Below, piece by piece: positions 54,900 through 63,689 of a stretch of DNA of 64,000 nucleotides. A program made the translations under genes and the position numbers. Source of the stretch: Bradyrhizobium sp. CB3481 (GTDB lineage: Bacteria > Pseudomonadota > Alphaproteobacteria > Rhizobiales > Xanthobacteraceae); assembly GCF_029714305.1 (NCBI RefSeq), contig NZ_CP121647.1:3802501-3866500 (forward strand), written 5' to 3'. Numbering within the stretch: the first letter of the stretch is position 1; the number at the start of each line of letters is the position of its first letter. The notes under the pieces were generated by a model. That model had not been told where the DNA came from. It saw nothing but the letters and a program-made list of their open reading frames with translations, and did not search any database.

Positions 54900-57326
54900 A
54901 TGACGACCCCAAAAACCCGGCCAACCATCGTTCTCGGCGAAAGCCATTCGTATCCGGTGCTGCCGCTCCGCGATATCGTCGTATTTCCGCACATGATCGT
55001 GCCGTTGTTCGTCGGCCGCGAGAAGTCGATCCGCGCCCTCGAAGAGGTGATGAAGAACGACGCGCTGATCCTGCTCGCGACGCAGAAGAATGCGTCCGAT
55101 GATGATCCAAACCCGGAATCGATCTACGAGGTCGGCACGCTTGCCAGCGTGCTGCAGTTGCTGAAGCTGCCCGACGGGACCGTGAAGGTGCTGGTCGAGG
55201 GGCTCGAGCGCGCGCGCGTGCAAAAGTATTCGGACCGCAGCGAATACTATGAAGCGACCGCGGTCGCGCTCGCCGACACCGACGCCAATTCGGTGGAAGC
55301 CGAAGCCCTGGCACGCTCGGTCGTGTCCGACTTCGAAAGCTATGTGAAGCTGAACAAGAAGATCTCCGCCGAAGTCGTCGGCGTGGTTCAGGCGATCACT
55401 GACTTCGCCAAGCTGAGCGACCAGGTCGCGCAGCATCTGGCCGTCAAGATCGCGGACCGTCAGGGTATCCTGGAGACGTTGTCCGTCACGCAGCGCCTGG
55501 AGAAGGTGCTGGGGCTGATGGAGAGCGAAATCTCGGTGCTGCAGGTCGAGAAGCGCATCCGCTCGCGCGTCAAGCGCCAGATGGAGAAGACCCAGCGCGA
55601 GTATTACCTGAACGAGCAGATGAAGGCGATCCAGAAGGAGCTCGGCGACGACGAAGGTCGCGACGAGCTGGCCGATCTGGAGGAGAAGATTGCCAAGACC
55701 AAGCTTTCCAAGGAAGCGCGGGAGAAGGCGCAGCACGAGCTGAAGAAGCTGCGCCAGATGTCGCCGATGTCCGCGGAAGCGACCGTCGTGCGCAACTATC
55801 TCGACTGGCTGCTGTCGATCCCGTGGAACAAGAAGTCCAAGGTCAAGAAGGATCTCGAGCAGGCGCAGGCCGTGCTGGACTCCGATCACTACGGGCTCGA
55901 GAAGGTCAAGGACCGCATCGTCGAGTATCTCGCGGTGCAGTCGCGCGCCAACAAGCTGACCGGACCGATCCTGTGCCTCGTCGGACCTCCCGGCGTCGGC
56001 AAGACCTCGCTCGGCAAGTCGATCGCGAAGGCGACAGGGCGCGAGTTCGTGCGCGTCTCGCTCGGCGGCGTGCGCGACGAAGCTGAGATCCGCGGTCACC
56101 GCCGCACCTATATCGGTTCGATGCCCGGCAAGATCATCCAGTCGATGCGCAAGGCGAAGACCTCGAATCCGCTGTTCCTCTTGGACGAGATCGACAAGAT
56201 GGGCGCCGATTTCCGCGGCGATCCGTCATCGGCGCTGCTCGAGGTTTTGGACCCCGAGCAGAACTCGACCTTCAACGACCACTATCTGGAGGTCGACTAC
56301 GATCTGTCGAACGTCATGTTCATCACGACCGCGAATACGCTCAATATTCCGGGCCCGCTGATGGACCGCATGGAGATCATCCGGATCGCCGGCTACACCG
56401 AGAACGAGAAGGTCGAGATCGCGCGCAAGCACCTGATCCCGAACGCCATCTCCAAGCATGGCCTCGACTCGAAGGAATGGTCGATCGACGACGATGCCTT
56501 GCTCTTGATGATCCGCCGTTACACCCGCGAAGCGGGCGTGCGTAACCTGGAGCGTGAGCTCTCCACACTCGCCCGCAAGGCGGTGAAGGAGCTGATGATC
56601 TCCAAGAAGAAGTCGGTCAAGGTCACCGAGAAGACCCTGGAGGACTTCCTCGGCGTGCCGAAGTACCGCTTCGGCGAGATCGAGAGCGAGCCGCAGGTCG
56701 GTATCGTCACCGGCCTTGCCTGGACCGATGTCGGCGGCGAGCTCTTGACCATCGAAGGCGTCATGATGCCCGGCAAGGGCAAGATGACGGTCACGGGCAA
56801 TCTGCGCGACGTGATGAAGGAATCGATCTCGGCGGCGGCATCCTATGTCCGCTCGCGGGCGATCAACTACGGCGTCGAGCCGCCGTTGTTCGACCGGCGC
56901 GACATCCACGTCCACGTGCCGGAGGGGGCAACCCCGAAGGACGGACCGTCGGCGGGTGTCGCGATGGCCACCGCGATCATCTCGGTCATGACCGGCATTC
57001 CGGTCCGCCACGATGTCGCGATGACCGGCGAAATCACGCTGCGCGGCCGCGTGCTGCCGATCGGCGGTCTGAAGGAGAAGCTGCTGGCTGCGGCCCGCGG
57101 CGGCATCAAGACGGTGCTGATCCCCGAGGACAACGCCAAGGATCTCACGGAGATTTCCGATGCGATCAAGGGCGGCATGGAGATCATCCCGGTCGGACGG
57201 CTGGATGAGGTGGTCGCCAGGGCACTGGTTCGCACGCCCACGCCGATCGTCTGGGAAGAGGATACCAAGGTGGCCGTGAAGCCCGACGCGGGCGACGAAG
57301 CCGGCGGCGGCCTGACCGCCCACTAA
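54900..57326 (+). CDS. lon: ATP-dependent protease Lon
   Basis: An 808-aa cytoplasmic protease. The N-terminal substrate-binding domain begins [23 protein letters not shown] and continues with coiled-coil segments. The AAA+ module has Walker [19 protein letters not shown] and Walker [19 protein letters not shown], and the C-terminal peptidase has the serine in [20 protein letters not shown] and lysine in [20 protein letters not shown]. The AGGAATAGGCC before the ATG contains the ribosome-binding site. A good terminator follows 24 bases after the stop. In many alphaproteobacteria an HU gene follows lon; here a GFA gene does. Confidence 0.97.
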   Translation: MTTPKTRPTIVLGESHSYPVLPLRDIVVFPHMIVPLFVGREKSIRALEEVMKNDALILLATQKNASDDDPNPESIYEVGTLASVLQLLKLPDGTVKVLVEGLERARVQKYSDRSEYYEATAVALADTDANSVEAEALARSVVSDFESYVKLNKKISAEVVGVVQAITDFAKLSDQVAQHLAVKIADRQGILETLSVTQRLEKVLGLMESEISVLQVEKRIRSRVKRQMEKTQREYYLNEQMKAIQKELGDDEGRDELADLEEKIAKTKLSKEAREKAQHELKKLRQMSPMSAEATVVRNYLDWLLSIPWNKKSKVKKDLEQAQAVLDSDHYGLEKVKDRIVEYLAVQSRANKLTGPILCLVGPPGVGKTSLGKSIAKATGREFVRVSLGGVRDEAEIRGHRRTYIGSMPGKIIQSMRKAKTSNPLFLLDEIDKMGADFRGDPSSALLEVLDPEQNSTFNDHYLEVDYDLSNVMFITTANTLNIPGPLMDRMEIIRIAGYTENEKVEIARKHLIPNAISKHGLDSKEWSIDDDALLLMIRRYTREAGVRNLERELSTLARKAVKELMISKKKSVKVTEKTLEDFLGVPKYRFGEIESEPQVGIVTGLAWTDVGGELLTIEGVMMPGKGKMTVTGNLRDVMKESISAAASYVRSRAINYGVEPPLFDRRDIHVHVPEGATPKDGPSAGVAMATAIISVMTGIPVRHDVAMTGEITLRGRVLPIGGLKEKLLAAARGGIKTVLIPEDNAKDLTEISDAIKGGMEIIPVGRLDEVVARALVRTPTPIVWEEDTKVAVKPDAGDEAGGGLTAH

Positions 57327-57350
57327 GGATCGAACTTGGAAAGTGATAAA

Positions 57351-57374
57351 ACGGCGCCTTCGGGCGCCGTTTTT
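57351..57374 (+). terminator. Rho-independent terminator after lon
   Basis: ACGGCGCC (57351-57358) and GGCGCCGT (57363-57370) pair with a TTCG tetraloop, followed by TTTT. The stem starts 25 bases after the lon stop. Confidence 0.93.
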
Positions 57375-57414
57375 GTTGCTGCGGATCGGGTCTGAGCCAG
57401 CGGAGTTGACGGAG

Positions 57415-57816
57415 ATGGAAATCGACGGGCAATGCCATTGCGGACGGGTGACCTATCGGGCCGAGATCGACCCGGCGAAGGTTTCGATCTGCCACTGCAC
57501 CGACTGCCAGAGGCTCACCGGCTCGCCGTACCGCGTCACCGTGCTCTGCTCCGCCGAACAGATCCGGCTGACCGGCGCGAAGCCGAAGATCTATCCAAAG
57601 AAGGGCGACAACGGCCGCACGCGCTTCCAGCACTTTTGCGAGGCCTGTGGCTCGCCGCTGTTCTCGAGCGGCGAGGGCGGGGCGGACGATTGGGGCATCC
57701 GCTGGGGCAGCATCCGCCAGCGCGGCGAGCTCAAGCCGGCGCGGCAGATCTGGTGCCGCTCCGCCGCGCCATGGATCGACGAGATCGGCACATTGCCGGG
57801 GCGGCCGGCAGACTGA
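57415..57816 (+). CDS. GFA-family (CENP-V/GFA) zinc-binding protein
   Basis: A 133-aa protein of the glutathione-dependent formaldehyde-activating family. Zinc ligands are Cys7 and Cys9 (GQCHCG), Cys26, Cys28 and Cys31 (CHCTDCQRLTGSPYR) and the later pair in HFCEACGSPLFSS, all spaced as in the family. The biochemical role of most members is unknown. The ATG at 57415 has GACGGAG before it and starts straight at the domain; a longer frame upstream is unlikely because it crosses the lon terminator. Single gene before tRNA-Val. Confidence 0.85.
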   Translation: MEIDGQCHCGRVTYRAEIDPAKVSICHCTDCQRLTGSPYRVTVLCSAEQIRLTGAKPKIYPKKGDNGRTRFQHFCEACGSPLFSSGEGGADDWGIRWGSIRQRGELKPARQIWCRSAAPWIDEIGTLPGRPAD

Positions 57817-57944
57817 ACAGGGGTTTCGCGCGCTGCCGTCGTGGCTCAGCGGTTTCGCGGCAAATCTGCCGGTTTCGGGCCATTTGTCGGCACCAGCCTC
57901 GCTTGCGTTCACACCTTCCGGCGCTGTAGATAGGGGCGGCTCAC

Positions 57945-58021
57945 GGGCGGCTAGCTCAGCTGGTTAGAGCATCTCGTTTACACCGAGAGGGTCGGGAGTT
58001 CGAATCTCTCGCCGCCTACCA
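57945..58021 (+). tRNA. tRNA-Val(UAC)
   Basis: A 77-base tRNA: acceptor GGGCGGC/GCCGCCT (one G-T pair), D-arm GCTCAGCTGGTTAGAGC, anticodon stem TCTCG/CGAGA around TTTACAC (anticodon TAC), TpsiC GTTCGAATC and encoded CCA. The last base is also the first base of a 16-base inverted repeat. Confidence 0.96.
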
Positions 58022-58222
58022 GCCTTCGCCCTGCGGGCTACGGCTCGGCAAGCCAGCCTTCGCGGCACGGGTGTCGCGAATACTACTCCGCAGGGCGAAG
58101 GCTGTCGCGCCGAAGCTCGAAGAGCGTAGGCGGACCGATGCCTTCCGCCCTCTTCTTCAGCTCTGTGGGGCTCGCGTTGCGGAGCTCGGCTCGGCCAGCC
58201 AACCTTCGCGGCAGTGGTGCCG
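58021..58222. repeat. Inverted and direct repeats next to tRNA-Val
   Basis: AGCCTTCGCCCTGCGG (58021-58036) is perfectly inverted at 58088-58103. A second pair is direct: 36 bases at 58041-58076 match 58187-58222 at about 31 positions (CGGCTCGGCAAGCCAGCC against CGGCTCGGCCAGCCAACC). The region up to 58343 contains no gene I can support. Confidence 0.7.
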
Positions 58223-58296
58223 TGTCAGGACAAGAAAAGGCGCCGCTGCTGTTACTTCGCCGCGCGATCTGTGCCCGGAGACCTGGCACAAGAATC

Positions 58297-58320
58297 AAAA
58301 CGCGGGGCCGAAGCCCCGCG
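58297..58320 (-). terminator. Terminator after the 58344 gene
   Basis: CGCGGGGC and GCCCCGCG form an eight-base stem around CGAA; on the minus strand it is followed by TTTTG, fitting the end of the gene that stops at 58344. Confidence 0.85.
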
Positions 58321-58343
58321 CGCTATCCTCTCTCCGTCCTCAA

Positions 58344-59006
58344 TCAGCCTTGCGGACTGTGCGTGGTTGCCGGGGAGGTTAACGGGGCTCCGCCGAGCGA
58401 AATGGGTCCGAAGGGTTGAGGCTGCCGAACCATCTTTTTCCGCATCGTGCGGGATAGCCGGTTACGCGCGTGCTCGGTTCGAATGGAGGAGGTCACTTCC
58501 GGGGTGATTGCATTCTGCAGCGTGTCGACCTTCGCCATCAGCTTGGAAATCTGCGCGGAGATCTTCTTCACGTCTTCATGTTGATCCGTGATCTGAGAAG
58601 ATATCTTCTTCACGCCGGCCTGCTCGTCGCCGACGCTCTGGCGCAGCGAGGCAAGCGCAATGGAGTCCTGCTGCAGGAGAGCGGTGTTTTGCTGCAGCAG
58701 GAGGTTATTATCTTGCAGCGCGGCAACGTGCTGCTGCTGGGTCGACTGAATATCCCTCAATGCAGCCACAGCGGGATCCGGCGTCGGATCGGAGGCTTTC
58801 GGAAGCGGAAGCAGTTCGGCCAAATGGCTGATGTCAGGCAGGGAGAACTCGGACGGCGACAGGGTATAGATGGCCGCACTGGTGTTTATTCCGAGAGCGA
58901 AGATGGCGAGCGCCAGGACCGACTTCCGGCCCGTCTGCTTGGTCGACGCGGTGGAGTTGGATTGTTCGATGTTGTCCTGCTTTTCCGATGTCGTGGTCAC
59001 GTGCAC
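58344..59006 (-). CDS. Single-helix coiled-coil protein
   Basis: A 220-aa protein with no family I recognise. A polar N-terminus (about 25 residues, many Thr, Ser, Lys) precedes one membrane helix (KSVLALAIFALGINTSAAIYTL). Residues about 80-170 look like a coiled coil rich in Gln, Leu and Lys (NNLLLQQNTALLQQDSIAL, KKISSQITDQHEDVKKISAQ). The tail is basic, then Ser/Thr-rich. The start is GTG, with GTG two codons later as alternative. Layout suggests an inner-membrane protein with a long periplasmic coil. Ends with a terminator at 58297-58320. Confidence 0.6.
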   Translation of the reverse strand: MHVTTTSEKQDNIEQSNSTASTKQTGRKSVLALAIFALGINTSAAIYTLSPSEFSLPDISHLAELLPLPKASDPTPDPAVAALRDIQSTQQQHVAALQDNNLLLQQNTALLQQDSIALASLRQSVGDEQAGVKKISSQITDQHEDVKKISAQISKLMAKVDTLQNAITPEVTSSIRTEHARNRLSRTMRKKMVRQPQPFGPISLGGAPLTSPATTHSPQG

Positions 59007-59026
59007 TAACCCCCAATGAGCGAAAC

Positions 59027-59068
59027 AAAAAAAGGAGCCGTCGCTGGATCGTCCGTTGCGACGGCTCC
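59027..59068 (-). terminator. Terminator after the Cys-repeat gene
   Basis: GGAGCCGTCGC (59034-59044) pairs with GCGACGGCTCC (59058-59068); on the minus strand it is followed by TTTTTTTG. It lies 148 bases beyond the stop at 59216. Confidence 0.85.
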
Positions 59069-59215
59069 TTTACGCGACACTCAACGAGAACTGTCCGGGA
59101 TAATAAGCTGATGAGATTAATTCCACGTTACGGCGCTTCGGCCCGGCAAGAGCCAGCCGGGTCGTAGCGCGGGGCGGTGCCGAGCGATGTCGCACCACCC
59201 CGCAACTCCTAACCT

Positions 59216-59560
59216 CTACAGTCGGCCTCTGCACGTCTCGCGATACCGGCGGCAATTTCCTTCGCCGCGTTCGCCAAGCTGATCCTTGTTGAGGCAAGCA
59301 GATCTCAATTCGGCGCACACGTCCCGCCGGACCGGCCGTCCGCAGGCCTCCCGATATCTGCGGCAATTTCCTTCGCCCCGCTCTCCCAGTGCGTCCTTGT
59401 TTTCGCAGGCGCGCCTCAATTGCTCGCATTGCCCACCTCCTCGATCCACGCGGACGCCTCCCGGTCCAATCTCTATGGATTGAGAAAAGGCTGAAACCGG
59501 AATTACAAAAAGAGCGGCTGCCGCCGCGGCTCCAAATGCATATTTGCGCATTCCATTCAT
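59216..59560 (-). CDS. Exported tandem cysteine-repeat protein
   Basis: A 114-aa protein with a signal peptide (KYAFGAAAAAALFVIPVSAFS). After a short IEIGPGGVRVDRGGG it holds two copies of a 37-residue repeat, QCEQLRRACENKDALGERG and VCAELRSACLNKDQLGERG, each going on EGNCRRYREAC or RETC. Eight cysteines fall at 45, 52, 66, 73 and 82, 89, 103, 110, spacing 7-14-7 in both copies, so four disulfides or a metal site are possible. The family is not recognised. The ATG at 59560 gives a clean signal peptide; a longer start at 59605 exists. Confidence 0.7.
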   Translation of the reverse strand: MNGMRKYAFGAAAAAALFVIPVSAFSQSIEIGPGGVRVDRGGGQCEQLRRACENKDALGERGEGNCRRYREACGRPVRRDVCAELRSACLNKDQLGERGEGNCRRYRETCRGRL

Positions 59561-59773
59561 CTTGGTCCCTCCAGGTGCTAGTGCCGGTCGATTGCCTTGC
59601 GGCAATAGATCACGCGAAAGGCGGGATATCGTTCCGAACTAAATGCACGAAGGTATAGTTATGACCCAAAATCTTGGGATAGATAAACGAACATAGCGGC
59701 ATCACGGCAACGATACGGCGGTGATGCGGCGTCAATGGTCACGATGAACGTTCGAAGTCAAAGGGAGCGTGAA

Positions 59774-60634
59774 ATGGATACACCGGCAAGCCACGATCAG
59801 AACGCCGATCAGGTCGCCTACTGGAATGGTCCTGCCGGCCAGCGCTGGGCGGACCGGCAGGTGGCGCAGGACGTGCTGCTGAGGCCCGTTGCCGATCTTC
59901 TCATCAATCGCGCCGGCTTCGAGCCGGGCGAGCGGGTGATCGATGTCGGTTGCGGCAGTGGCGCCACCGCGATTGCGTTCGCGCGAGCGGTCGAGCCGAC
60001 AGGCTATGTGCTGGGTATCGACGTGTCGGGCCCGATGCTGGAGCGGGCGCGGCAGGCGGTGCCGAAGGATCTGCCGATCGATTTCGTGCTGGCCGACGCC
60101 ACCGTCTATCCGTTCGAACCGGCGAGCTTCGACGTGCTGGCCTCGCGGTTCGGCGTGATGTTCTTCGCTGACCCCGTGCTGTCGTTTGCGAACATGCGCA
60201 AGGCGCTGCGGCCTACGGGACGGCTGGCGTTCGCGTGCTGGCGCGAGCCGCGCGAAAATCCGTTCTTCATGGCGCCGCTTGCGGCCGCCTACAAGCACGT
60301 GCCGAAGCTGCCGCAACAGGGACCGGAAGACCCCGGGCCGTTCGCGTTTGCCTCGGAAGAACGCGTGCGCCGCATCCTCGGCGAGGCCGGCTTTACCGGG
60401 GTTGAGATGGAAGCGTGTCCGCTGCTGCTGGATGCTGCGATCGGCCGCGGCCTCGACGGCGCGGTGCAGAGCGCATTCGAAATCGGCCCGGTCAGCCGCG
60501 CGCTGGAGGGGCAGCCGGAAGATGCCCGCGCCGCCGTTGCGGCGTCGATCCGCGAAGCGTTGACGCCGTTTGTGAAGGGAGACGCGGTGCTGCTGCCGGC
60601 CTCGGTGTGGATCGTGACGGCGCGGGCCTCGTAA
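59774..60634 (+). CDS. Class I SAM-dependent methyltransferase
   Basis: A 286-aa cytoplasmic enzyme with a Rossmann methyltransferase core: motif I VIDVGCGSGATAIAFARAVEP, then VLGIDVSGPMLERARQAVP (acidic residue binding SAM ribose), VLADATVYPFEPASFDVLASRFGVMFF and FANMRKALRPTGRLAFACWREP. The N-terminal YWNGPAGQRWADRQ recalls a group of Bradyrhizobium-type methyltransferases often placed near the UbiE-like group. The ATG at 59774 has GGGAG eight bases upstream; an ATG at 59735 would add 13 residues. Acceptor unknown. Confidence 0.85.
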   Translation: MDTPASHDQNADQVAYWNGPAGQRWADRQVAQDVLLRPVADLLINRAGFEPGERVIDVGCGSGATAIAFARAVEPTGYVLGIDVSGPMLERARQAVPKDLPIDFVLADATVYPFEPASFDVLASRFGVMFFADPVLSFANMRKALRPTGRLAFACWREPRENPFFMAPLAAAYKHVPKLPQQGPEDPGPFAFASEERVRRILGEAGFTGVEMEACPLLLDAAIGRGLDGAVQSAFEIGPVSRALEGQPEDARAAVAASIREALTPFVKGDAVLLPASVWIVTARAS

Positions 60635-60643
60635 CCGTCGCGC

Positions 60644-60764
60644 CGTCATTGCGAGCCAACGGGTCGCGAATGCGCGCCCGATGACAGGCTCCGCGAAGCA
60701 GTCCATGCCTCGGCGCACGCAGAAGCATGGATTGCTTCGTCGCTGTCGCTCCTCGCAATGACGG
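60644..60764. repeat. Intergenic palindrome (CGTCATTGCGAGC family)
   Basis: CGTCATTGCGAG at the left end and CTCGCAATGACG at the right end are perfectly inverted; inner arms GCGAAGCAGTCCATGC and GCATGGATTGCTTCGTCGC pair as well. It lies after the methyltransferase gene in a gap of 260 bases. A frequent dispersed repeat in these bacteria. Confidence 0.85.
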
Positions 60765-60894
60765 GGTGAGAGTTGCGCGCACCCGGATGCACGAGGGTCT
60801 CTGCGGGCCTTGCAATTAAACGCCGGATCGCCACCGCTGCGCCACCAAATTGCCTGACGACTCAACGATGCTGTTGCTCAAGGCGGGCTGAAGG

Positions 60895-61116
60895 ATGCGC
60901 ATGGGTGCAACAGTGATGCGCGTACCCGATCCAAATCTGACGCCAGCCCGGGCCGGGTTGATCATGATCGGTGTGCTGGTGCTCGGCGTGATCTTCGTAC
61001 GCGTCCTCACGATGTCCGAGCAGAGTGAGGTCCGCACGGACACCACGTCCGGGAACGCTGGTCGAGCCACCGTGGACGTCGGGGGGATCAAAGGCCTGCG
61101 AGGATCGCTGCCGTAA
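60895..61116 (+). CDS. Small single-helix protein
   Basis: A 73-aa protein, family not recognised. A short N-terminus (MRMGATVMRVPDPNLTPARA) precedes one membrane helix (GLIMIGVLVLGVIFVRVLTM) and a polar tail (EQSEVRTDTTSGNAGRAT and GGIKGLRGSLP). AAGG precedes the first ATG at 60895, and a second ATG at 60901 is in frame with GAAGG at good distance. It ends 31 bases before the pepT stop on the other strand. Confidence 0.5.
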   Translation: MRMGATVMRVPDPNLTPARAGLIMIGVLVLGVIFVRVLTMSEQSEVRTDTTSGNAGRATVDVGGIKGLRGSLP

Positions 61117-61147
61117 AAGAAGTCGGTGGCGTTGGAAGTGCGGGCCG

Positions 61148-62404
61148 CTACGCCCGCTCTTCCCAGATCATGGCGAGATGCACGATCGTCTCCGCTGCCT
61201 TTTCCATGTCCTGGCGACTGACCCATTCGAGGCGCGAGTGGAAGGCGTGTTCGCCGGCGAAGATGTTGGGGCAGGGCAGGCCCATGAACGAGAGCCGCGA
61301 GCCGTCGGTGCCGCCGCGGATCGAGCTTCGCGCCGGCGTAAGTCCCGCGCGCTTGATCGCCTCGATCGCGTAATCGACAGTTTCAGGGTGACGGTCGATC
61401 ACCTGCTTCATGTTGCGGTATTGCGGCTTGACCTCCATCCGGTAGCTGGAGTGCGGATAGTCTTTCATCACGGTTTTGACGATGTCTTCCAGCAGGGCTT
61501 CCTTCTGCTGCAGGCCTTCGTCGGTGAAGTCGCGGACGATGAAGCCGATGGTGGTCTTCTCTAGCTCGCCCTTGATGCCGATCGGATGCAGGAAGCCTTC
61601 CTTGCCCTCCGTCGTCTCCGGTGAACAGGTGTCCTTGGGCAGGCGGTCGATGACGGCAGCCGCAATCTTGATGGCATGCTCCATCTTGCCCTTGGCAAAG
61701 CCCGGATGGGTCGAGACGCCCTCGATGGTGATGGTGGCGCCGTCGGCCGAAAAGGTCTCGTCCTCGATATTCCCCGCGCTTTCGCCGTCCATCGTATAGG
61801 CGAAGTCGGCGCCGAGCTTTTTCAGGTCGACCTTGTCGACGCCGCGGCCGATCTCTTCATCCGGTGTGAACAGAATCTTGATCGTGCCGTGCTTGATCTG
61901 CGGGTTCTGGACCAGGAACTGCGCGGCATCCATGATCTCGGCAACGCCCGCCTTGTTGTCGGCCCCGAGCAGCGTGGTGCCGTCGGTCGTGATGATGTCA
62001 TGCCCGATCTGGCCTTTGAGCGCCGGATGGTCGGCGGCGCGGATCACCTGGGTGGGATCGGCTGGCAGCACGATGTCGCCGCCCTGATAGTTCTTGACGA
62101 TCTGCGGCTTGACGTCGGCGCCGGAACAGTCCGGGGAGGTATCCATGTGCGAGCAGAAGCAGATCACCGGCACCTTCTTGTCGGAAGTGGCCGGGATGGT
62201 CGCATAGACATAGCCGTGCCCGTCGAGATGGGCGTCGGTAAGCCCCAGCGCCTGCAGCTCCGACGCCAGCAGGCGGCCGAGATTCTTCTGCTTCTCGGTG
62301 GAAGGGCAGCTCGGCGAATTCGGGTCGGACTGGGTGTCAATCACGACATAGCGCAGGAAACGCTCGGTGACGTCGTGGGTGAAGGCGAGGGAGGAAGCGG
62401 GCAT
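61148..62404 (-). CDS. pepT: Peptidase T
   Basis: A 418-aa M20-family metalloaminopeptidase acting on tripeptides in the cytoplasm. Zinc ligands: His in CFCSHMDTSPD, bridging Asp in TTLLGADNKAGVAEIMDA, catalytic and ligand glutamates in FTPDEEIGRGVDKVDLKKL, Asp in AYTMDGESAGN and His in IFAGEHAFHSRLEWV. The RYVVIDTQSDP N-terminus and the SSIRGGTDGSRLSFMGLPCPN segment are typical of PepT. Length normal. Stands alone between a small protein and HU. Confidence 0.94.
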   Translation of the reverse strand: MPASSLAFTHDVTERFLRYVVIDTQSDPNSPSCPSTEKQKNLGRLLASELQALGLTDAHLDGHGYVYATIPATSDKKVPVICFCSHMDTSPDCSGADVKPQIVKNYQGGDIVLPADPTQVIRAADHPALKGQIGHDIITTDGTTLLGADNKAGVAEIMDAAQFLVQNPQIKHGTIKILFTPDEEIGRGVDKVDLKKLGADFAYTMDGESAGNIEDETFSADGATITIEGVSTHPGFAKGKMEHAIKIAAAVIDRLPKDTCSPETTEGKEGFLHPIGIKGELEKTTIGFIVRDFTDEGLQQKEALLEDIVKTVMKDYPHSSYRMEVKPQYRNMKQVIDRHPETVDYAIEAIKRAGLTPARSSIRGGTDGSRLSFMGLPCPNIFAGEHAFHSRLEWVSRQDMEKAAETIVHLAMIWEERA

Positions 62405-62489
62405 GACGATCCGGAAAAAGTAAGCGACAGGAAGGCTCTATAGCAGAAAGTGCCGCGCCGGGCGGAACCACTATTCCGCTACCGATGCC

Positions 62490-62789
62490 TCAGATCGCTT
62501 CCTTGAGTTCCTTGACCGGACGGAAGGTGACCTTCTTGCTGGCCTTGATCGGAAGCGGTTCCCCGGTGGCGGGGTTGCGGCCCATGCGGGCGGCGCGCTT
62601 GCGGACCTGGAGGATGCCGAGCCCGACGATCCTGATCCGGTCGCCCTTCTTCAGGTGCCTCGTGATGGTGTCGACCATGTCGGTCAGAAACGCCTCGGCG
62701 GCCTTCTTCGATAATTCATGGGGCTCGGCGAGCGCGGCGGCCAGATGCTTGAGGGTGATGGTGGCCGGAGCCGCTGCCTTCTTCGCCAT
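62490..62789 (-). CDS. HU-family DNA-binding protein
   Basis: A 99-aa histone-like protein. After a short N-terminus (AKKAAAPATITLK) come HLAAALAEPHELSKKAAEAFLTDMVDTITRHLKKGDRIRIVGLGILQVRKRAARMGRNPATGEPLPIKASKKVTFRP, split here by its parts: dimerisation helices, the RKRAARMGRNPATGE beta-arm with its proline tip, and the final KVTFRPVKELK. The ATG at 62789 gives the usual length; a frame start at 62942 adds 51 residues unlike the family. Monocistronic, 86 bases beyond the pepT start. Confidence 0.9.
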   Translation of the reverse strand: MAKKAAAPATITLKHLAAALAEPHELSKKAAEAFLTDMVDTITRHLKKGDRIRIVGLGILQVRKRAARMGRNPATGEPLPIKASKKVTFRPVKELKEAI

Positions 62790-63069
62790 GTCTGGCTTCT
62801 CCTCGTTGCCGGGAATAACTTCTGAGCGCGTTTGGCGCGCCGGAAATGCCTCGTGGGGTGACGTGAAACCCCTGAAATCCACGGAGGGTTTCATGAAACC
62901 GGGATGATGCCGGGCTTTAACGATTCGATAAATTGCCGCCACCGCGGTTTTGCCCCGAAAACAGGCCGTTATTCGTGTCTGGTGCGGATATTCGCAACGT
63001 CCTTGACTAAGCGGAAGCGGCCCTTTATGCCCTCGGTCCTGCGCGGATCAGGATCTGATTACGGCATCC

Positions 63070-63146
63070 GCGGGAGTAGCTCAGTTGGTTAGAGCGCCGC
63101 CCTGTCACGGCGGAGGCCGCGGGTTCGAGTCCCGTCTCTCGCGCCA
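63070..63146 (+). tRNA. tRNA-Asp(GUC)
   Basis: A 77-base tRNA with acceptor GCGGGAG/CTCTCGC (one G-T pair), D-arm AGCTCAGTTGGTTAGAGC, anticodon stem CCGCC/GGCGG around CTGTCAC (anticodon GTC), GTTCGAGTC T-loop and encoded CCA at 63144-63146. Confidence 0.97.
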
Positions 63147-63190
63147 TTTCTCGATGGCTTGATACTAGTCTCCCGAAGACCGCCGCAAAC

Positions 63191-63219
63191 AAAAAGGCCG
63201 CCCCGAAGGCGGCCGTTTT
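63191..63219. terminator. Bidirectional terminator between tRNA-Asp and the small gene
   Basis: GGCCGCC (63196-63202) and GGCGGCC (63208-63214) pair around CCGAA; AAAAA lies on the left and TTTTT on the right, so it can stop transcription from both sides. It serves the tRNA on the plus strand and the gene ending at 63243 on the minus strand. Confidence 0.88.
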
Positions 63220-63242
63220 TATTCCGATCGCTTCGATATCGA

Positions 63243-63437
63243 TTAACGAACCGTCGAGGTGCTCGAGCTGGTGACGACCACCGGCTTGCCGGCCTTCACG
63301 ACCTGGGCGGTCTGCTCGTAATTCGCGCCGGTCCGGGCGGTGATGCCGAAGGCGGCAACCGCAATGCCTGCCACCAGCGCGACGACCACGATCTTCAAAT
63401 GGGTAGCGCGATCTGCCGAATGAATGGAGTGGTTCAT
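63243..63437 (-). CDS. Small membrane protein
   Basis: A 64-aa protein beginning MNHSIHSADRATHLKIVVVA. A single hydrophobic helix (KIVVVALVAGIAVAAFGITA) is followed by a polar tail ending in a run of Ser and Thr (VVTSSSTSTVR). The ATG at 63437 is chosen because a longer upstream frame has no membrane-protein logic. Small proteins of this type (polar N-terminus, one helix) occur in Bradyrhizobium genomes. Upstream by about 136 bases lies a symmetric GTGAT-N4-ATCAC site. Confidence 0.6.
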   Translation of the reverse strand: MNHSIHSADRATHLKIVVVALVAGIAVAAFGITARTGANYEQTAQVVKAGKPVVVTSSSTSTVR

Positions 63438-63572
63438 AATATGCCTCCCGGACGCCTTTGACGTCCTGTGTTGGCGAGAGAAGTACGCCGCGTGTGTTTC
63501 AGGATCGTTTCGCGGTTTCGGCAAAATGGTTTCATTCGGCCGGTTTTTTGGCCGGTTTCTTGCCAAATCATC

Positions 63573-63588
63573 CGTGATGTAGATCACA
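63573..63588. promoter_or_regulatory. CRP/FNR-type palindrome
   Basis: CGTGATGTAGATCACA contains a perfect inverted repeat GTGAT-GTAG-ATCAC (63574-63587), close to the CRP-type consensus TGTGA-N6-TCACA. It sits about 136 bases upstream of the small gene on the minus strand and about 100 bases from the MFS stop. The arms differ from the FNR/FixK TTGAT. Regulator unknown. Nothing else is visible in 63438-63689. Confidence 0.5.
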
Positions 63589-63689
63589 TACGGGCGTGTA
63601 GCCGGCGTCGATGCGGGCCAGCCGGAAGGCCTGGCGTGATAAAAACAGCAATAAAAACAAGATTTAAGCTGGAAGGGCGAGCCTTTGTT

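Noticed and set aside
53257..55314. Long minus-strand frame across clpX and lon
   Set aside because: Opposite two certain genes, arginine-rich composition, no start signal.
58022..58343. A coding gene in the gap after tRNA-Val
   Set aside because: Open frames here are short, cross the repeats and read as typical GC noise.
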